A stretch of DNA of 64,000 nucleotides from Nitrosomonas nitrosa (GTDB lineage Bacteria; Pseudomonadota; Gammaproteobacteria; Burkholderiales; Nitrosomonadaceae). Position 1 is the stretch's first letter, and each line of letters opens with the position of its first letter. The notes under the pieces are model-generated. The model was not told the DNA's origin. It did not search any database and saw nothing but the letters and a program-made list of their open reading frames with translations. The DNA lies in the NCBI RefSeq assembly GCF_003051105.1, contig NZ_QAOO01000005.1, positions 1-64,000 of the forward strand. Reading direction: 5' to 3'. Position numbers and translations under genes: made by a program. Of the stretch, positions 1 to 10,300 are shown one piece after another.

Positions 1-1
1 C

Positions 2-322
2 CTATCGGTCAGACTGGATATGGGTAATGACATAATCACCATTTGCCTGAATGAAGGTAAAAGTCACAACATCGCCTACCTTGATTCCCTGCAGGCGCGT
101 TCGCTCCTTGGTTTTGAAATTCATAGTCATGGCGAGCCAGTTGAGAGTGGCAATCGGACTATGGGCAAGTTTCACGATACTCTTGTCTAAATCTATTGCT
201 TTCACCATTGCAACTCCCTCATGTGACGCAGCGGTAGCGTTAGCAGGCTGCATGGCAACCAGTCCGATCGATAGGAAAACTGCACAAATATTGATAAAAA
301 CAACTTGCATATTTCTTTTCAT
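2..322 (-). CDS. CusF-like periplasmic copper-binding protein
   Basis: This 106-residue protein begins with a signal-peptide-like stretch (charged start, hydrophobic core to about residue 24, AxA-type end near residues 28-32) followed by a small beta-barrel domain. The copper ligands of CusF are present with the family's exact spacing: His54, Trp62, Met65 and Met67 within a HSPIATLNWLAMTMNF segment. CusF proteins bind Cu(I) or Ag(I) in the periplasm and usually hand it to a CusCBA-type efflux pump. No pump gene is visible here, so any partner would lie left of the window. The stop codon lies at the very left edge. Confidence 0.85.
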   Translation of the reverse strand: MKRNMQVVFINICAVFLSIGLVAMQPANATAASHEGVAMVKAIDLDKSIVKLAHSPIATLNWLAMTMNFKTKERTRLQGIKVGDVVTFTFIQANGDYVITHIQSDR

Positions 323-509
323 GTTCTGACTCCCAAATAATTCTTTGAATACATATCACTCATAATCCAAGCAGGCGGATACCTCTTGGCTACTGGCAGG
401 AGGTAACATGTTTTCTTCTCCATGGAGGAAAACAGCTCGGAAAATGACTAAAGATATTTTTTGAAGCGAATGGGTTTTTGCTTACGTCGACAGACGAGCA
501 GAAAACCAG

Positions 510-971
510 TCAATGATGAGAGGAGGGAAGGGGAATGAAAAGGCGCAGAAAAAGTAGATACAAAGGTGGCCCGTTAGCGGGCATGAAGGTAGCATAATAA
601 ATAGGAGGAGAGAAGCTAACGAGCAGGGCGACTACAAAAGTGATCGCCGGAAGCCCTACGATGATGTCAAACAGGGAAGTTTCACTAACGAGTTTGGGCT
701 TACTTACCGAATATTCGCAATTAGCTAGGCAAACCCGCTCGGTAGATGAAGCAGGCTCGCTACAAGGGCCCTCCATCGGTTCTACCGTGTTCTGCGGTGC
801 TGGCAAATAGGGCATGACGAAACACCCTTCCAACATGATCTTTACCTGCACCGCGAGCAGTGTGATGAGCAATAGACCACTTACCATCCGTTTTGAGTGC
901 CAGATCGAACGGGTGGTAGGGTGATAGAGAGCTAACTGTTTCATGTCGGCAAGCTGCTCTTTATCTGACAA
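510..971 (-). CDS. Small membrane protein, possibly metal-related, unrecognised family
   Basis: A 153-residue protein read from a TTG start. An ATG nine codons in is an alternative start. Hydrophobic segments near residues 30-47 and 105-120 suggest two membrane helices flanking a loop with four cysteines (GPCSEP, VCLANCEY and one upstream). The tail contains GPPLYLLFLRLFI, a pattern I associate with small membrane proteins in copper-resistance loci, but I cannot assign a family. It sits between the CusF-like gene and another small secreted protein on the same strand, so a metal-handling role is only inferred from context. Confidence 0.5.
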   Translation of the reverse strand: MSDKEQLADMKQLALYHPTTRSIWHSKRMVSGLLLITLLAVQVKIMLEGCFVMPYLPAPQNTVEPMEGPCSEPASSTERVCLANCEYSVSKPKLVSETSLFDIIVGLPAITFVVALLVSFSPPIYYATFMPANGPPLYLLFLRLFIPLPSSHH

Positions 972-1010
972 TGCTCAAGATGATCACATCACGCTGCTTA
1001 TTGATTAAAA

Positions 1011-1370
1011 CTACTTCATCTCGGCAGCCATACTTCGGTGGGATTCGGCCATTTCCATATTCGTTTTTGCGGCTTCTTCGTATAGATGAGCCAGGCTTTT
1101 GCTATGGTTCTGCAGGGTCTCACCCATTCTGCCGTAGAGCTGGGGGTTAGATTCATATTTTTCGAACAATTCTTCATATTTCTGCGATTTTAACTGCATG
1201 CTTTTAGCAACTTCTTCGTAGTGCTTGGCTAAAGCTTCGTGATCAGCTGCAGTTTTAGCATCTTGAATAGCTTGCGTCATGTCCATAGGGTGAGATCCAA
1301 TTTGCGCTTGCGCACAAGAAAAAAATAAGCTTAGAGTGGCTAATGCTAAGAAATTGCGCCATATTTTCAT
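1011..1370 (-). CDS. Small secreted helical protein, function unknown
   Basis: This 119-residue protein has a signal peptide (MKIWRNFLALATLSLFFSCA) that could be cleaved after AQA around residue 22. A cysteine at residue 19 makes a lipoprotein possible, though the lipobox is poor. The mature part is almost wholly helical and rich in Ala, Glu, Lys and Met, with heptad-like spacing that suggests a short coiled coil or helical bundle. It lies upstream of, and on the same strand as, the small membrane protein and CusF-like genes, so the three may form one envelope or metal-stress cluster. No function can be assigned. Confidence 0.65.
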   Translation of the reverse strand: MKIWRNFLALATLSLFFSCAQAQIGSHPMDMTQAIQDAKTAADHEALAKHYEEVAKSMQLKSQKYEELFEKYESNPQLYGRMGETLQNHSKSLAHLYEEAAKTNMEMAESHRSMAAEMK

Positions 1371-1803
1371 GATATTGCTCCCTAATGAATGAATGTGACA
1401 ACCCAGGAATGAATTAGGTTACTTGATGCCATTTCTCCTACTTCAACTTACTATTTAGACTTTTTTTGAGTATTGCGCAACTTTTTCTTCTTAATCGGAA
1501 AATTTAAGTTTGTCGTTTCCGTAACGGTGTTGTAAGTCAGAAGACGCGGGTGCTGATTACCCGCTATGTGTTGCGCGATGCACTGAATTGATATCATCTG
1601 GTAGAAATAATGATAATGATTGATAATAAAACACTAATTTGTAAATCCTTCTTCTAGAAGTGGCAATCGTTTTTATTTGGCCTTGATAGATTTTTATAGC
1701 CTTCTGAACGAATGGGTTGATCGATTCGATGAGAGTTATCGATCTATCGGTTGGGGTTGTTTACGATAGGTATTACGTTTGTTGATGTAAATGAACTCGG
1801 GAA
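1371..1803. other. Intergenic region between divergent genes
   Basis: This 430-base region separates the minus-strand secreted-protein gene from the plus-strand diguanylate cyclase gene, so it should hold promoters for both. It is AT-rich in its second half. Apart from a weak Fur-like sequence near 1612, I see no gene or clear hairpin. Confidence 0.6.
1612..1630. promoter_or_regulatory. Weak Fur-box-like sequence
   Basis: The stretch GATAATGATTGATAATAAA resembles the Fur consensus built from GATAAT hexamers. The first nine bases match exactly, and about 12 of 19 match overall. It lies about 170 bases upstream of the diguanylate cyclase start. Chance occurrence in AT-rich DNA is quite possible. 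Confidence 0.2.
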
Positions 1804-3150
1804 ATGAGTGATAGCAAGAGGGAGCAAGCAGAACGCCAGCAATTGCTGCGCCGTATCCAGGAGTTGCAGGATGCGCTTAATAACGTCGGTGCCTATGTCT
1901 TTACGAAAGATATCAATGGCAGGTATACGTTCGTCAACCGCATGGTGTGTGAATTGTTCAATTGTACGCCTGACCAAATCATCGGTAAGACGGATGAAGC
2001 GTTCTTTAATTTAGCCATCTCGAACGATTTACGTCAAAACGATATTCATGTCATGGAAAACAACGTCAAAGTAGAAAGCGAAGAAGTCAATTATATTGCT
2101 GCGACGAGAGAGCGCCGTGTTTATTGGGCAGTAAAAATACCTTTGCATAATTCGACGGGTGAGGTGAGTGGATTATGCGGGATATCGACCGATATCACAG
2201 AACGCCGCAATCTCGAACAACAAACCCACGAACAGAAAATTTTGCTAGACAGCATTCTAAATCATGCCGATGCCTATATTTATATGAAAGATAGGCATTT
2301 TCATTATCGATATGTCAATTCTAAACTGGCAGAGCTGTTTGGTGTCTCCCAAGCGCATATTCTAGGAAAGCAAGATGCTGATTTCATGCCTTTGGAAGAA
2401 GCACGCAAACTCAATGCAATGGATCGACGAGTATTGCGGTTGCAACGGAAACAATGTGGTGAAGAAACGATAACGCATCCCAATGGAGAGAAGCGCCATT
2501 ACTGGTCAATCAAGGTGCCGCTATTCAAAGAAAATCAAGTTGACTCGTTGATCGGCATTTCAACTGACATCACGGAAATCGTACAACTGCGCAAGCAATT
2601 CGAAGAATTGGCAAATACGGATGCATTGACAGGCATTTTCAGCCGCCGCCATTGGATGGAGCGCGCAGAGTATGAGTTCAAGCGAGCCAGGCGGACCGGG
2701 CATGCGATAGCAGTCATACTTTTCGATATCGATCGCTTTAAACATCTCAACGACACCTATGGACATTTGACCGGTGATCGTGCCATACAGATGCTGGTGT
2801 CGGTCTGTAAAAATATTTTGCGTGAGATTGATTTGTTCGGCCACTGGGGCGGGGACGAGTTCGTTGCCATGATTGGGAATGCGCGATTTGAAGAAGTTTT
2901 ATTGCCTGTTGAGCGATTACGTGAAGCCATTGCACGTACCCCCATAATGAGCGACGAGGGTGAACCCATCTATATTACCTCCAGCTTTGGTGTGGTGTTG
3001 TCGCACCAGCATGATACCCTGGCCGACCTTTTCAGTAGCGCTGATACTGCGTTGTACCGAGCTAAATGCGAAGGGCGGAACCGGGTCTGCTTATTCAAGC
3101 CTGATGGAGTAGGGGGCGGAAGTAGCAGAGCAGACGCCATCGTTAAATAA
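1804..3150 (+). CDS. PAS-PAS-GGDEF diguanylate cyclase
   Basis: This 448-residue cytoplasmic protein should make cyclic di-GMP from two GTP. It has no membrane segment. Two similar PAS domains (about residues 20-135 and 145-262), each followed by a PAC-like GISTDIT stretch, precede a GGDEF domain from about residue 275. The catalytic motif GGDEF is intact at 349-353. An intact inhibitory I-site (R340-x-x-D343) lies five residues before it, so product feedback inhibition is expected. The PAS pair is the probable sensor, with unknown ligand. An active cyclase fits an organism with a large exopolysaccharide locus, but no direct link is visible. The ATG at 1804 is preceded by a modest GGGA. Confidence 0.93.
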   Translation: MSDSKREQAERQQLLRRIQELQDALNNVGAYVFTKDINGRYTFVNRMVCELFNCTPDQIIGKTDEAFFNLAISNDLRQNDIHVMENNVKVESEEVNYIAATRERRVYWAVKIPLHNSTGEVSGLCGISTDITERRNLEQQTHEQKILLDSILNHADAYIYMKDRHFHYRYVNSKLAELFGVSQAHILGKQDADFMPLEEARKLNAMDRRVLRLQRKQCGEETITHPNGEKRHYWSIKVPLFKENQVDSLIGISTDITEIVQLRKQFEELANTDALTGIFSRRHWMERAEYEFKRARRTGHAIAVILFDIDRFKHLNDTYGHLTGDRAIQMLVSVCKNILREIDLFGHWGGDEFVAMIGNARFEEVLLPVERLREAIARTPIMSDEGEPIYITSSFGVVLSHQHDTLADLFSSADTALYRAKCEGRNRVCLFKPDGVGGGSSRADAIVK

Positions 3151-3167
3151 AGCCTAATTATTGCTAA

Positions 3168-4340
3168 ATGAAATTCAAGGGCGAAGTCACCCATTTATCG
3201 CAAAAAGGATTGGGTGTAGTCAGGAATGATGCAGATGGCATTTCCTATTTTGTATTTGGCACATGGCCTGGGGATTGGGGCGAGTTCGAGATCATCGATC
3301 GGCCACTGAACAATAAAAAATATGGTTATGCTAAATTGATTCAGCTCATCAAGGCATCCGGCCAACGACATCAACCTGAGTGTGCTTATCTAGGCATACA
3401 TGATGATGCGTGTTCTGGCTGCCCTTGGATGATTGCCGATTACGAGAGCCAACTTGAACAAAAGCGAAACCGTTTGGTTTACGCCATGAAGCGAATTGGC
3501 TTTGACATGGCGCAGCTGCATGTGCCCAGCGTGCAGCCTTCTCCTGAACAATTTGGCTACCGCAATCGTTTCCAGGTTAAAACCGATGGGATGAAATTCG
3601 GTTATGTCGCTGAAGGGTCGCATCGTATTGCACCCATCGGCGATTGTATAGTGCTGAATGGTGCGTGCAGAAGCCTATTGAAAGCAATGCTCGCCAGCCT
3701 ACCTCGCGAAGATTGGCAGCCTGGCGCTGGCTTTGATTGGAATTTCATCGATCTGGATGATGAATTGTCCGTTGAGCAAATAGCGCTCAACCAGAAACGG
3801 CCTTTTAAGCAGGGTAATACCGCTCAAAATGAACGGATGAAATGCTGGTTGCGTAGCCGGCTCAATGCAAACCCCAGAATAGGCAAAGTCATCGAGCTTT
3901 TTTGTGGATCCGGCAATTTTACTGAAGTGATTGCCGACTCACACTGCAGCGAGGTAATTGCTTACGAGTGCGGGCTGGATGCAATCAAACAGCTCCGAGC
4001 AAAAAATCTGACTAAAGTCGATGCACGGTCCATTGATTTATTCAAGCCTTATATCTGGAAAATCTTAAAAAAAAGTATTGCCGATGCAGAGACGTTAGTC
4101 ATCGATCCGCCGCGTGCGGGTTTGAAGAATATGAAAGGTTTTTTTGAGTATTTTGTGTCGCTGCGGACGATTTATTACATCTCTTGCGATCCCGAGACAT
4201 TTGCCCGGGATGCATGGGCGTTTGCAAAAAAAGGTTGGCAGCTAACTGATATCCAGCTAGTAGACCTATTTCCGCACACGCCTCATGTCGAGACGCTTGC
4301 CGAATTTAAAAAAAGTACCCTAGCCATTCCAAATGGATAG
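3168..4340 (+). CDS. TrmA/RlmD-type 23S rRNA or tRNA (uracil-C5) methyltransferase
   Basis: A 390-residue SAM-dependent RNA methyltransferase. An N-terminal TRAM-like RNA-binding region (residues 1-60) is followed by cysteines at 72, 82 and 85 that fit the iron-sulfur cluster of RumA-type enzymes. The Rossmann motif ELFCGSGNF, the VIDPPRAG motif and the catalytic nucleophile Cys340 in ISCDPETFARD are all present. It is short for RlmD, which is usually about 430 residues, so the exact substrate (m5U747, m5U1939 or tRNA U54) cannot be decided. It starts 17 bases after the diguanylate cyclase gene and may be co-transcribed with it. Confidence 0.88.
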   Translation: MKFKGEVTHLSQKGLGVVRNDADGISYFVFGTWPGDWGEFEIIDRPLNNKKYGYAKLIQLIKASGQRHQPECAYLGIHDDACSGCPWMIADYESQLEQKRNRLVYAMKRIGFDMAQLHVPSVQPSPEQFGYRNRFQVKTDGMKFGYVAEGSHRIAPIGDCIVLNGACRSLLKAMLASLPREDWQPGAGFDWNFIDLDDELSVEQIALNQKRPFKQGNTAQNERMKCWLRSRLNANPRIGKVIELFCGSGNFTEVIADSHCSEVIAYECGLDAIKQLRAKNLTKVDARSIDLFKPYIWKILKKSIADAETLVIDPPRAGLKNMKGFFEYFVSLRTIYYISCDPETFARDAWAFAKKGWQLTDIQLVDLFPHTPHVETLAEFKKSTLAIPNG

Positions 4341-4350
4341 GAATGATATT

Positions 4351-4797
4351 TCAGCCGTCTTGGTTCAATTTGGTGCACGGTGGATGCGTCTTCACGCTTG
4401 TGCGAGTGAGTTTTTTGGTTTTACCAAGCAACGGCACGCCGATATACGCCCGTAACGCCAATGTATTCTCATCCGTAAGCCGCAGATTAGCGCCGTAATA
4501 TTTTTTCTCATCCGCTTTGTAGAGCGTGCCCCCTACCCATTCGTTCGTGTGCCCCTCTTTGGCGCGCATATTCCAAAGAACTTTCGTTCCGCAAAGTTCC
4601 GGATTTTCAGTACTTTCCTGCGCATTGAGCCAAGCGATATGACCACATAACCCCTCATCGCCGCAATGCTCGATCCGTACGGCGACATCCTGCTTTTTGG
4701 TTAACCACAAGCCGGTGATGTTTGTGCTATCTTCAGCCTGGGTAATCTGTGGATACATCAAAGTGATAGAAAGAGCGAAAATGAGAGGATTTGCCAT
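4351..4797 (-). CDS. DUF2147 secreted protein
   Basis: A 148-residue protein with a signal peptide (about residues 1-22, ending TQAED). The mature part fits the DUF2147 family: a TGLWLT start, a VRIEHCGDEGLCGHIAWLN segment with paired cysteines, and a GTLYKADEKKYYGANLRL beta-rich core ending in a GVPLLGKTKKLTRT strand. The family is a small lipocalin-like beta barrel of unknown function exported to the periplasm. The gene is convergent with the RNA methyltransferase gene, 10 bases away. Confidence 0.8.
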   Translation of the reverse strand: MANPLIFALSITLMYPQITQAEDSTNITGLWLTKKQDVAVRIEHCGDEGLCGHIAWLNAQESTENPELCGTKVLWNMRAKEGHTNEWVGGTLYKADEKKYYGANLRLTDENTLALRAYIGVPLLGKTKKLTRTSVKTHPPCTKLNQDG

Positions 4798-5098
4798 AAC
4801 TGACTGACCACCTGTAAAAGATTTGATTTGTAAAAGGAAAACAGCTTGCTGGAACTATTGGAATCTGTCACTGTTGTTTAGAGGCTGCCCTTTGGTAACC
4901 AATATAACAAAAAAAGCCAGGCTAAGGTGATTGACTTGCTGAGGTAGTGCCGATACAGGCATAAAATACGTTCATGGACAATACACCTGTAAAAAACACG
5001 TATATTTTGGTCTGTTCAGTTTGATTCTTTCTGACTAGAATGTGGCTTCCTGTGGCTGCGTGCCCTCATCATTAACTGACATTAATAAAAAATCGACT

Positions 5099-6247
5099 AT
5101 GTATCCTGTTCCACCTCCCTCTGGCCGCGATCCTTTCGTGCGTCGCCTGGCTGCCATTTCAACCGCAATCATCGTGGTGATGCTGCTTTGGTGGTCATTA
5201 CCCATGATCGAATCTCTGTTCACGCCTACCGAGGGAGGCGTACGTACCGTCACGGCGCGGGGTGATTTAGCTGAAGATGAACGCGCGACTATCGAGCTTT
5301 TCGAAAAGTCGCGCGATTCGGTCGTGTTTATTTCGACTGCGAGACTCGTGCGCGATATCTGGACGCGTAACGTATTTGCTGTTCCCAGAGGCAATGGCTC
5401 GGGTTTTATTTGGGATGATGCGGGTCACGTGGTGACCAATTACCATGTGATCGAAGGCGCCAGTGAAGCGACCATCAAGCTGGCCGATGGACGGGATTAC
5501 AAGGCCGTACTCGTTGGTGCAAGTCCCGCGCATGATATTGCCGTTTTGCGTATCGGCATCGGGTTTAAGCGCCCTCTACCCGTACCTATCGGCACCAGTC
5601 GCGATTTGAAGGTGGGGCAGAAGGTCTTCGCTATCGGTAATCCTTTTGGGCTGGATTGGACGTTAACGACAGGCATCGTTTCCGCGCTCGACCGCTCGCT
5701 TGCCAGTGGGGGGGGTGGGCCGCCTATCCAGAATTTGATTCAGACCGACGCGGCGATCAATCCCGGAAACTCAGGAGGGCCTTTGCTGGATTCCGCGGGG
5801 CGCCTCATTGGTATCAATACGGCAATTTATAGTCCTAGCGGCGCGTCTATCGGTATCGGATTTGCCGTCCCTGTCGATACCATCATGCGAGTCGTGCCTG
5901 AGCTGATCGAACAGGGACGCTATATACGCCCTACGCTTGGGATCGAAGTCGACGAACGCCTCAATGAGCGTGTGACTTCGATGCTCGAAATCAAAGGCGT
6001 GATCGTGCTGCGCGTTGCCCGAGGCTCCGCAGCAGATCGTGCGGGGTTGAAAGGGGCGGTTTTAACACCTGATGGCGGTGTTATTCCAAATGATGTGATC
6101 GTGGCCATTCAAGGTAAAAGCGTTGACACCGTTTCTAAATTACTGGGGTTGATCGATGAATTCAAAGTAGGGGATACGGTACGCTTGACAGTCATGCGCG
6201 AAGGGCAAACTCGAGAAGTCGAAGTAACTCTGCAACCCGGTGTATGA
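5099..6247 (+). CDS. HtrA/DegP-like serine protease with one PDZ domain
   Basis: An envelope quality-control protease. I chose the ATG at 5099 (382 residues). A GTG at 5042 would add 19 residues that look unlike a signal peptide. A single N-terminal membrane anchor (LAAISTAIIVVMLLWWSL) is followed by a trypsin-like domain with His116 (TNYHVIEG), Asp146 (HDIAVLR) and Ser225 (GNSGGP), and then one PDZ domain over the last hundred or so residues. This is the DegS/HhoA-like layout with an anchor and one PDZ. A run of eight G occurs within the codons for a SGGGGPP loop. It is convergent with an HtpX-like gene, forming an envelope-stress pair. Confidence 0.93.
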   Translation: MYPVPPPSGRDPFVRRLAAISTAIIVVMLLWWSLPMIESLFTPTEGGVRTVTARGDLAEDERATIELFEKSRDSVVFISTARLVRDIWTRNVFAVPRGNGSGFIWDDAGHVVTNYHVIEGASEATIKLADGRDYKAVLVGASPAHDIAVLRIGIGFKRPLPVPIGTSRDLKVGQKVFAIGNPFGLDWTLTTGIVSALDRSLASGGGGPPIQNLIQTDAAINPGNSGGPLLDSAGRLIGINTAIYSPSGASIGIGFAVPVDTIMRVVPELIEQGRYIRPTLGIEVDERLNERVTSMLEIKGVIVLRVARGSAADRAGLKGAVLTPDGGVIPNDVIVAIQGKSVDTVSKLLGLIDEFKVGDTVRLTVMREGQTREVEVTLQPGV

Positions 6248-6290
6248 GCATCATTGCACACAAGCGCAATTTCGGTGGTGTAGGCAGGTG

Positions 6291-7229
6291 TTAATGCCAG
6301 AAGCCACCGGGATACCAGCGCGGGGAGGAGTGCCGCGGCGAATGGACACGATAAGAAATGGGGTGGTTTGGCCATTGCCCAGAGTGGCGGGAGCGTAACG
6401 TAAGTAGGCGACGGATGCGCTCTTCAGTGGCGGGATGCGTTCTGAGCCAGGAAGGCTCTGGATTGCCCCAGCCGGGCAAAATCCAGGCCCGCCAGGAGTG
6501 ACTGACTCGCTCAATTTTGGCGAGTGCAGCAGCGAGTGCTTCCGGATCTCCGGTAAGTTGGATTGCTTTTAGATCGGCATTGAATTCCCGGACGCGCGAC
6601 AGACCGAGTTGCAAGAGCATCGTCAAATAGGGAGAGAAAACCAGCAAGAGCAGGATAGCCCAGTTGATTTTCGCATAGCCAAGCAGCACGGACGGTAGCG
6701 CCAATATCAATAGAATCTGGCCGACCAGCGCGAGTATGCTGGTAAGTCGACTGATATAATCCGCTAGCCCCATGACAAAAAGATCCCCATTGGCAATATG
6801 GGCAGTTTCGTGCGCCAAGACACCCGCGGTTTCACGTATCGACAAGCAGCGTAACAAGCCATCCGTCAAAGCGATAGCCGCTTGCCGTCGATTGCCGACC
6901 GTGAATGCGTTCACCATCGGGCTTGCGATATAGTACAGTGTCGGCATATGGGCCAGCCCGGCACGATCGGCGAGGAACGCCATGATACGGTACAATTCGG
7001 GCGCTTCATGCGGTGCAATGGGGCAAGCACGGTAGAGCTTCAGTGTCAGACGCGAGGCAGCGGCAGGTTCTACCAGCAAAATGACGATACTGGCGAGAAT
7101 GACGAGCCAGAAGCCTTCTTTGCCGAACAACAGCCAGCCCGCAAGCAGGGAAATCCCCAGGAGCAAGCCAATTAGCAGCAGCGTTTGCAAGCGATTAATC
7201 CAGGAATGATGGGTTACACGATCATGCAA
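6291..7229 (-). CDS. HtpX-like M48 membrane zinc metalloprotease
   Basis: A 312-residue inner-membrane protease. Two N-terminal helices (about residues 15-35 and 39-55) precede the catalytic zinc motif H140-E141-x-x-H144 (LAHETAHIANGD). Two more hydrophobic segments follow, then an REFNAD motif whose glutamate is the expected third zinc ligand. M48 HtpX-type enzymes degrade damaged membrane proteins. The protein has the usual size for the family. It faces the HtrA-like gene, which fits shared handling of envelope stress, but no common promoter is visible. Confidence 0.88.
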   Translation of the reverse strand: MHDRVTHHSWINRLQTLLLIGLLLGISLLAGWLLFGKEGFWLVILASIVILLVEPAAASRLTLKLYRACPIAPHEAPELYRIMAFLADRAGLAHMPTLYYIASPMVNAFTVGNRRQAAIALTDGLLRCLSIRETAGVLAHETAHIANGDLFVMGLADYISRLTSILALVGQILLILALPSVLLGYAKINWAILLLLVFSPYLTMLLQLGLSRVREFNADLKAIQLTGDPEALAAALAKIERVSHSWRAWILPGWGNPEPSWLRTHPATEERIRRLLTLRSRHSGQWPNHPISYRVHSPRHSSPRWYPGGFWH

Positions 7230-7349
7230 TGTTCTTGTCCTCCAAATGATGGTACAGCACTTCCTTTGTTTTCATTTTATGCATAAAAGGTGGTATACGA
7301 TAGCAAACTGATCTGCTGTAACGGTAATGACTGCTTTCCCATCGGTGTG

Positions 7350-10300
7350 TCATGATTTCTCTGCTGCGGAATAATGCTCAGGAACCGGCAGATCAGGGCA
7401 TTGCCGGCGATAGGGGATATCAGGTGAAACCCATTCCTGCCATTCGCGCGTGCTCATATTACGTGTCAGCTTGTTACAGAGCGCATCGTTCCATGCGGTC
7501 GTTGCAGGCCAGAAACGCAAGGTTTTGTCAGCACTGCCAGATACAATTCGTGTGCCGTCCGGACTGAAAACGGCGCTTGCTACCGATCCCAGATGGCCTG
7601 GCAACGGACTGCCTATAGGCAGTCCGTTGACCACATCCCATAAACGAAGCATCGTATCGTGACTGGCAGAAACGATACGGCGGCTATCCGGGCTGAATGC
7701 AACGCTGTTGACACGATCTTCGTGTCCTACTAAAGGTTCGCCAATGGGCTTGCCAGTATGGGCATTCCATAACCGTACCGTTTTGTCTTTGCTGCCCGAA
7801 GCAATATACTGTCCATCCGGACTGTAGGCGACATTGACCACCTGCCCGTCATGGCCGCGCAGAGGTTCGCCAATGGGCTGGCCGGTATTGGCATCCCAGC
7901 GTCGTAAGGTTTGATCGTAACTGGCGGAAACAATGATTGTACTGTCCGGACTGAAAGCAACACTTCTGACCATTTCTTCATGGCCACGCAGCGGCTGACC
8001 AATCGGATGTCCCGTTTGTGCATCCCATAGGCGGATAGTACGGTCTTTACCGCTTGACGCAATTCGTTTGCCATCGGGGCTGAAGGCGACGCTTTCTACA
8101 CCATCTTCATGTCCGACCAATGGCTCGCCGATCGGTTTGCCGGTCTGCGCATCCCATCGCCGGAGCGTTTTGTCGCTGGCGCCTGAGACAATCAGGGTGC
8201 CATCGGGGCTGAAGACGGCACCATTGAGCGTGCCTTCATGCCCGCGCATCGGTTCGCCAATCGGCTCGCCGGTGTGTGCATCCCACAGACGCAGTGTCTT
8301 GTCGTCACTGGCTGAGAGTATGCGCGTTCCATCTGGATTGAAAACAACACTTGTTACCATATCTTCATGGCCTTGTAAGGGCACATCGATAAATTGAATA
8401 TTGTTGGCATCCCAAATGCGCAGGGTTGCATCACGGCCGCCCGAAGCAAGGTAATTGCCGTCGGAAGAAAATGCGACACTCGCGATGGTGCCTTCATGGC
8501 CGTGCATGGCTTTGCCGATAGGTTGACCTGTTTGGCTATCCCATAGGCGCAGCGTTTTATCTTCGCTGCCAGACACGATTTTGCGTCCATCAGGAGAAAA
8601 TGCAAGGCTACTGATAGCGCCGGTATGACCGTGGATAGGCTTACCCACAGGTTGGCGTGTGCGGCTATCCCATAGCTGGATAGTCTTGTTTTCACCACCT
8701 AGCGCAAGTCGGTCGCCATCCGGAGAAAAAGCAATGCTACGGATGGTCTCTTCCTGGTTTTGCCAGGCATCACCAATGGGTTCGTGCGTGTTTAAGTCCC
8801 ACAACTGGAGCATGTTACCGCTTGAGCTGATCAACTGGCTGCCATCGAACGAGAACGCTAGACTGCCAATAGCTTTGTCGGTTTTCCATTCTGCAATCGG
8901 TTGTTCGCTACCGATATTCCATACCTTTATTCTCCCTTCAGCGTTGCCAGTCGCAAGTCTGTTACCGTTGGGCGAGAGGACGGTAGTCGTTATTTGTTGT
9001 TCTCTAATCTGAGTCGTCTCGCCGAGTGGCTGTGCGGTTTCCGCATCCCACCCATGCAACTGGCCATCGTCACCCACAGAGACCAGGTGTTTTTCATTCG
9101 GGTTAAATGCAATTGCACCAATGGGTGTAGGTGTAGTCCAGATTTTTTTGACATGATGATTACGATTCAGTGTCGTGATGAGTGCGGCATCCACTTTTTT
9201 GTTTCCGGGCGTGATTTGTTGTGCTGCGAGCAGTTGTAGTATGGCACGCTCGTCGTTACCCGGGCGGAGATCGTTCATGATATCCAGACTTTCTGATACT
9301 AATCGGAGGCTCATAATCTCGCGTTGCGCGAGCTTCCGCACTTTTTTCTCTGCGTTGGCATGATAAAGTCCATAACCGGCTATCCCAACCAGTATGAATA
9401 CCGTCAATAGGGCAAATTGCAATCGCCGAGTTTGTTTGCGAAGGCGCGCCGCGTCTGCGCGCGCTCTTTCTGCAGCTCTGAGCTGCTCTGCCGCCAGCGC
9501 TTCTGCGGCAACTTGCTTTTCTAAAGCCGTTTCCAGCGCCATTTGCCGTCTGCGTTCTTCCTCTTCGAGCCGCAGGCGCTGCAGTTCTAATTGCCGCAAT
9601 CGTTCGTCACGTGCTTTGCTCACTACACTGACCAGCCGATCGTGAATCAGCTCGATCCGGTTAACCCCCAATTGCTGGTCGATGCGCAACAGACGATGTT
9701 TGCTTGCCAATTGGGACAGCTGTTCTTTTGTCAAATAGCCGTCTTGCAGCGCTTGGTCGACAGGATAGCTGCTGCGGTAACGATTACCTTGAATCAAGTG
9801 GGTTTCGATAAATTCTGAGACAATTGCAGGCATTCCTGCCAATGCTTCGTTATAAAAATCCTGCAGAATGTCCTGTCCAGCTTGCTGTAACAGCTGGATG
9901 TCTATTTTTCCGCCGGCGGGGCGGCGTTGATTGAGTTGGTAGCAACAAAGGCTTAGCAGCACAGGTTCGATTACCGGCATCGCACGGGTGGTGGTGTCGA
10001 GATTGCCAACGAAATCGACCAGGGGTTCGGCTACGCCGGTGGCCAGAACTGCAGCACCTGCTGCGCTGATGGCTTCGATCGCGCGTGTGCGTGACATCGG
10101 CAACAACCGCAGACGATGACGCAATAGGGAGGGGACTCGCCCTTGCCAGCCTTCGATTTCTGGTAAAAAATCTTCCCGGAAGGAAAGAACGATACAGTAG
10201 CGCTGTGCTTGTAAATCCAATTCTGACAGCGCTTGCCGTTTGATATTGTCTCCAGTGAGTTCACTTGGAATGCGGTTTTCAATCAGATCCGCTAATGCAT

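Noticed and set aside
7730..8397. Long frames on both strands inside the WD40 array
   Set aside because: The periodic repeat keeps several frames open at once. The WD40 frame alone makes sense.
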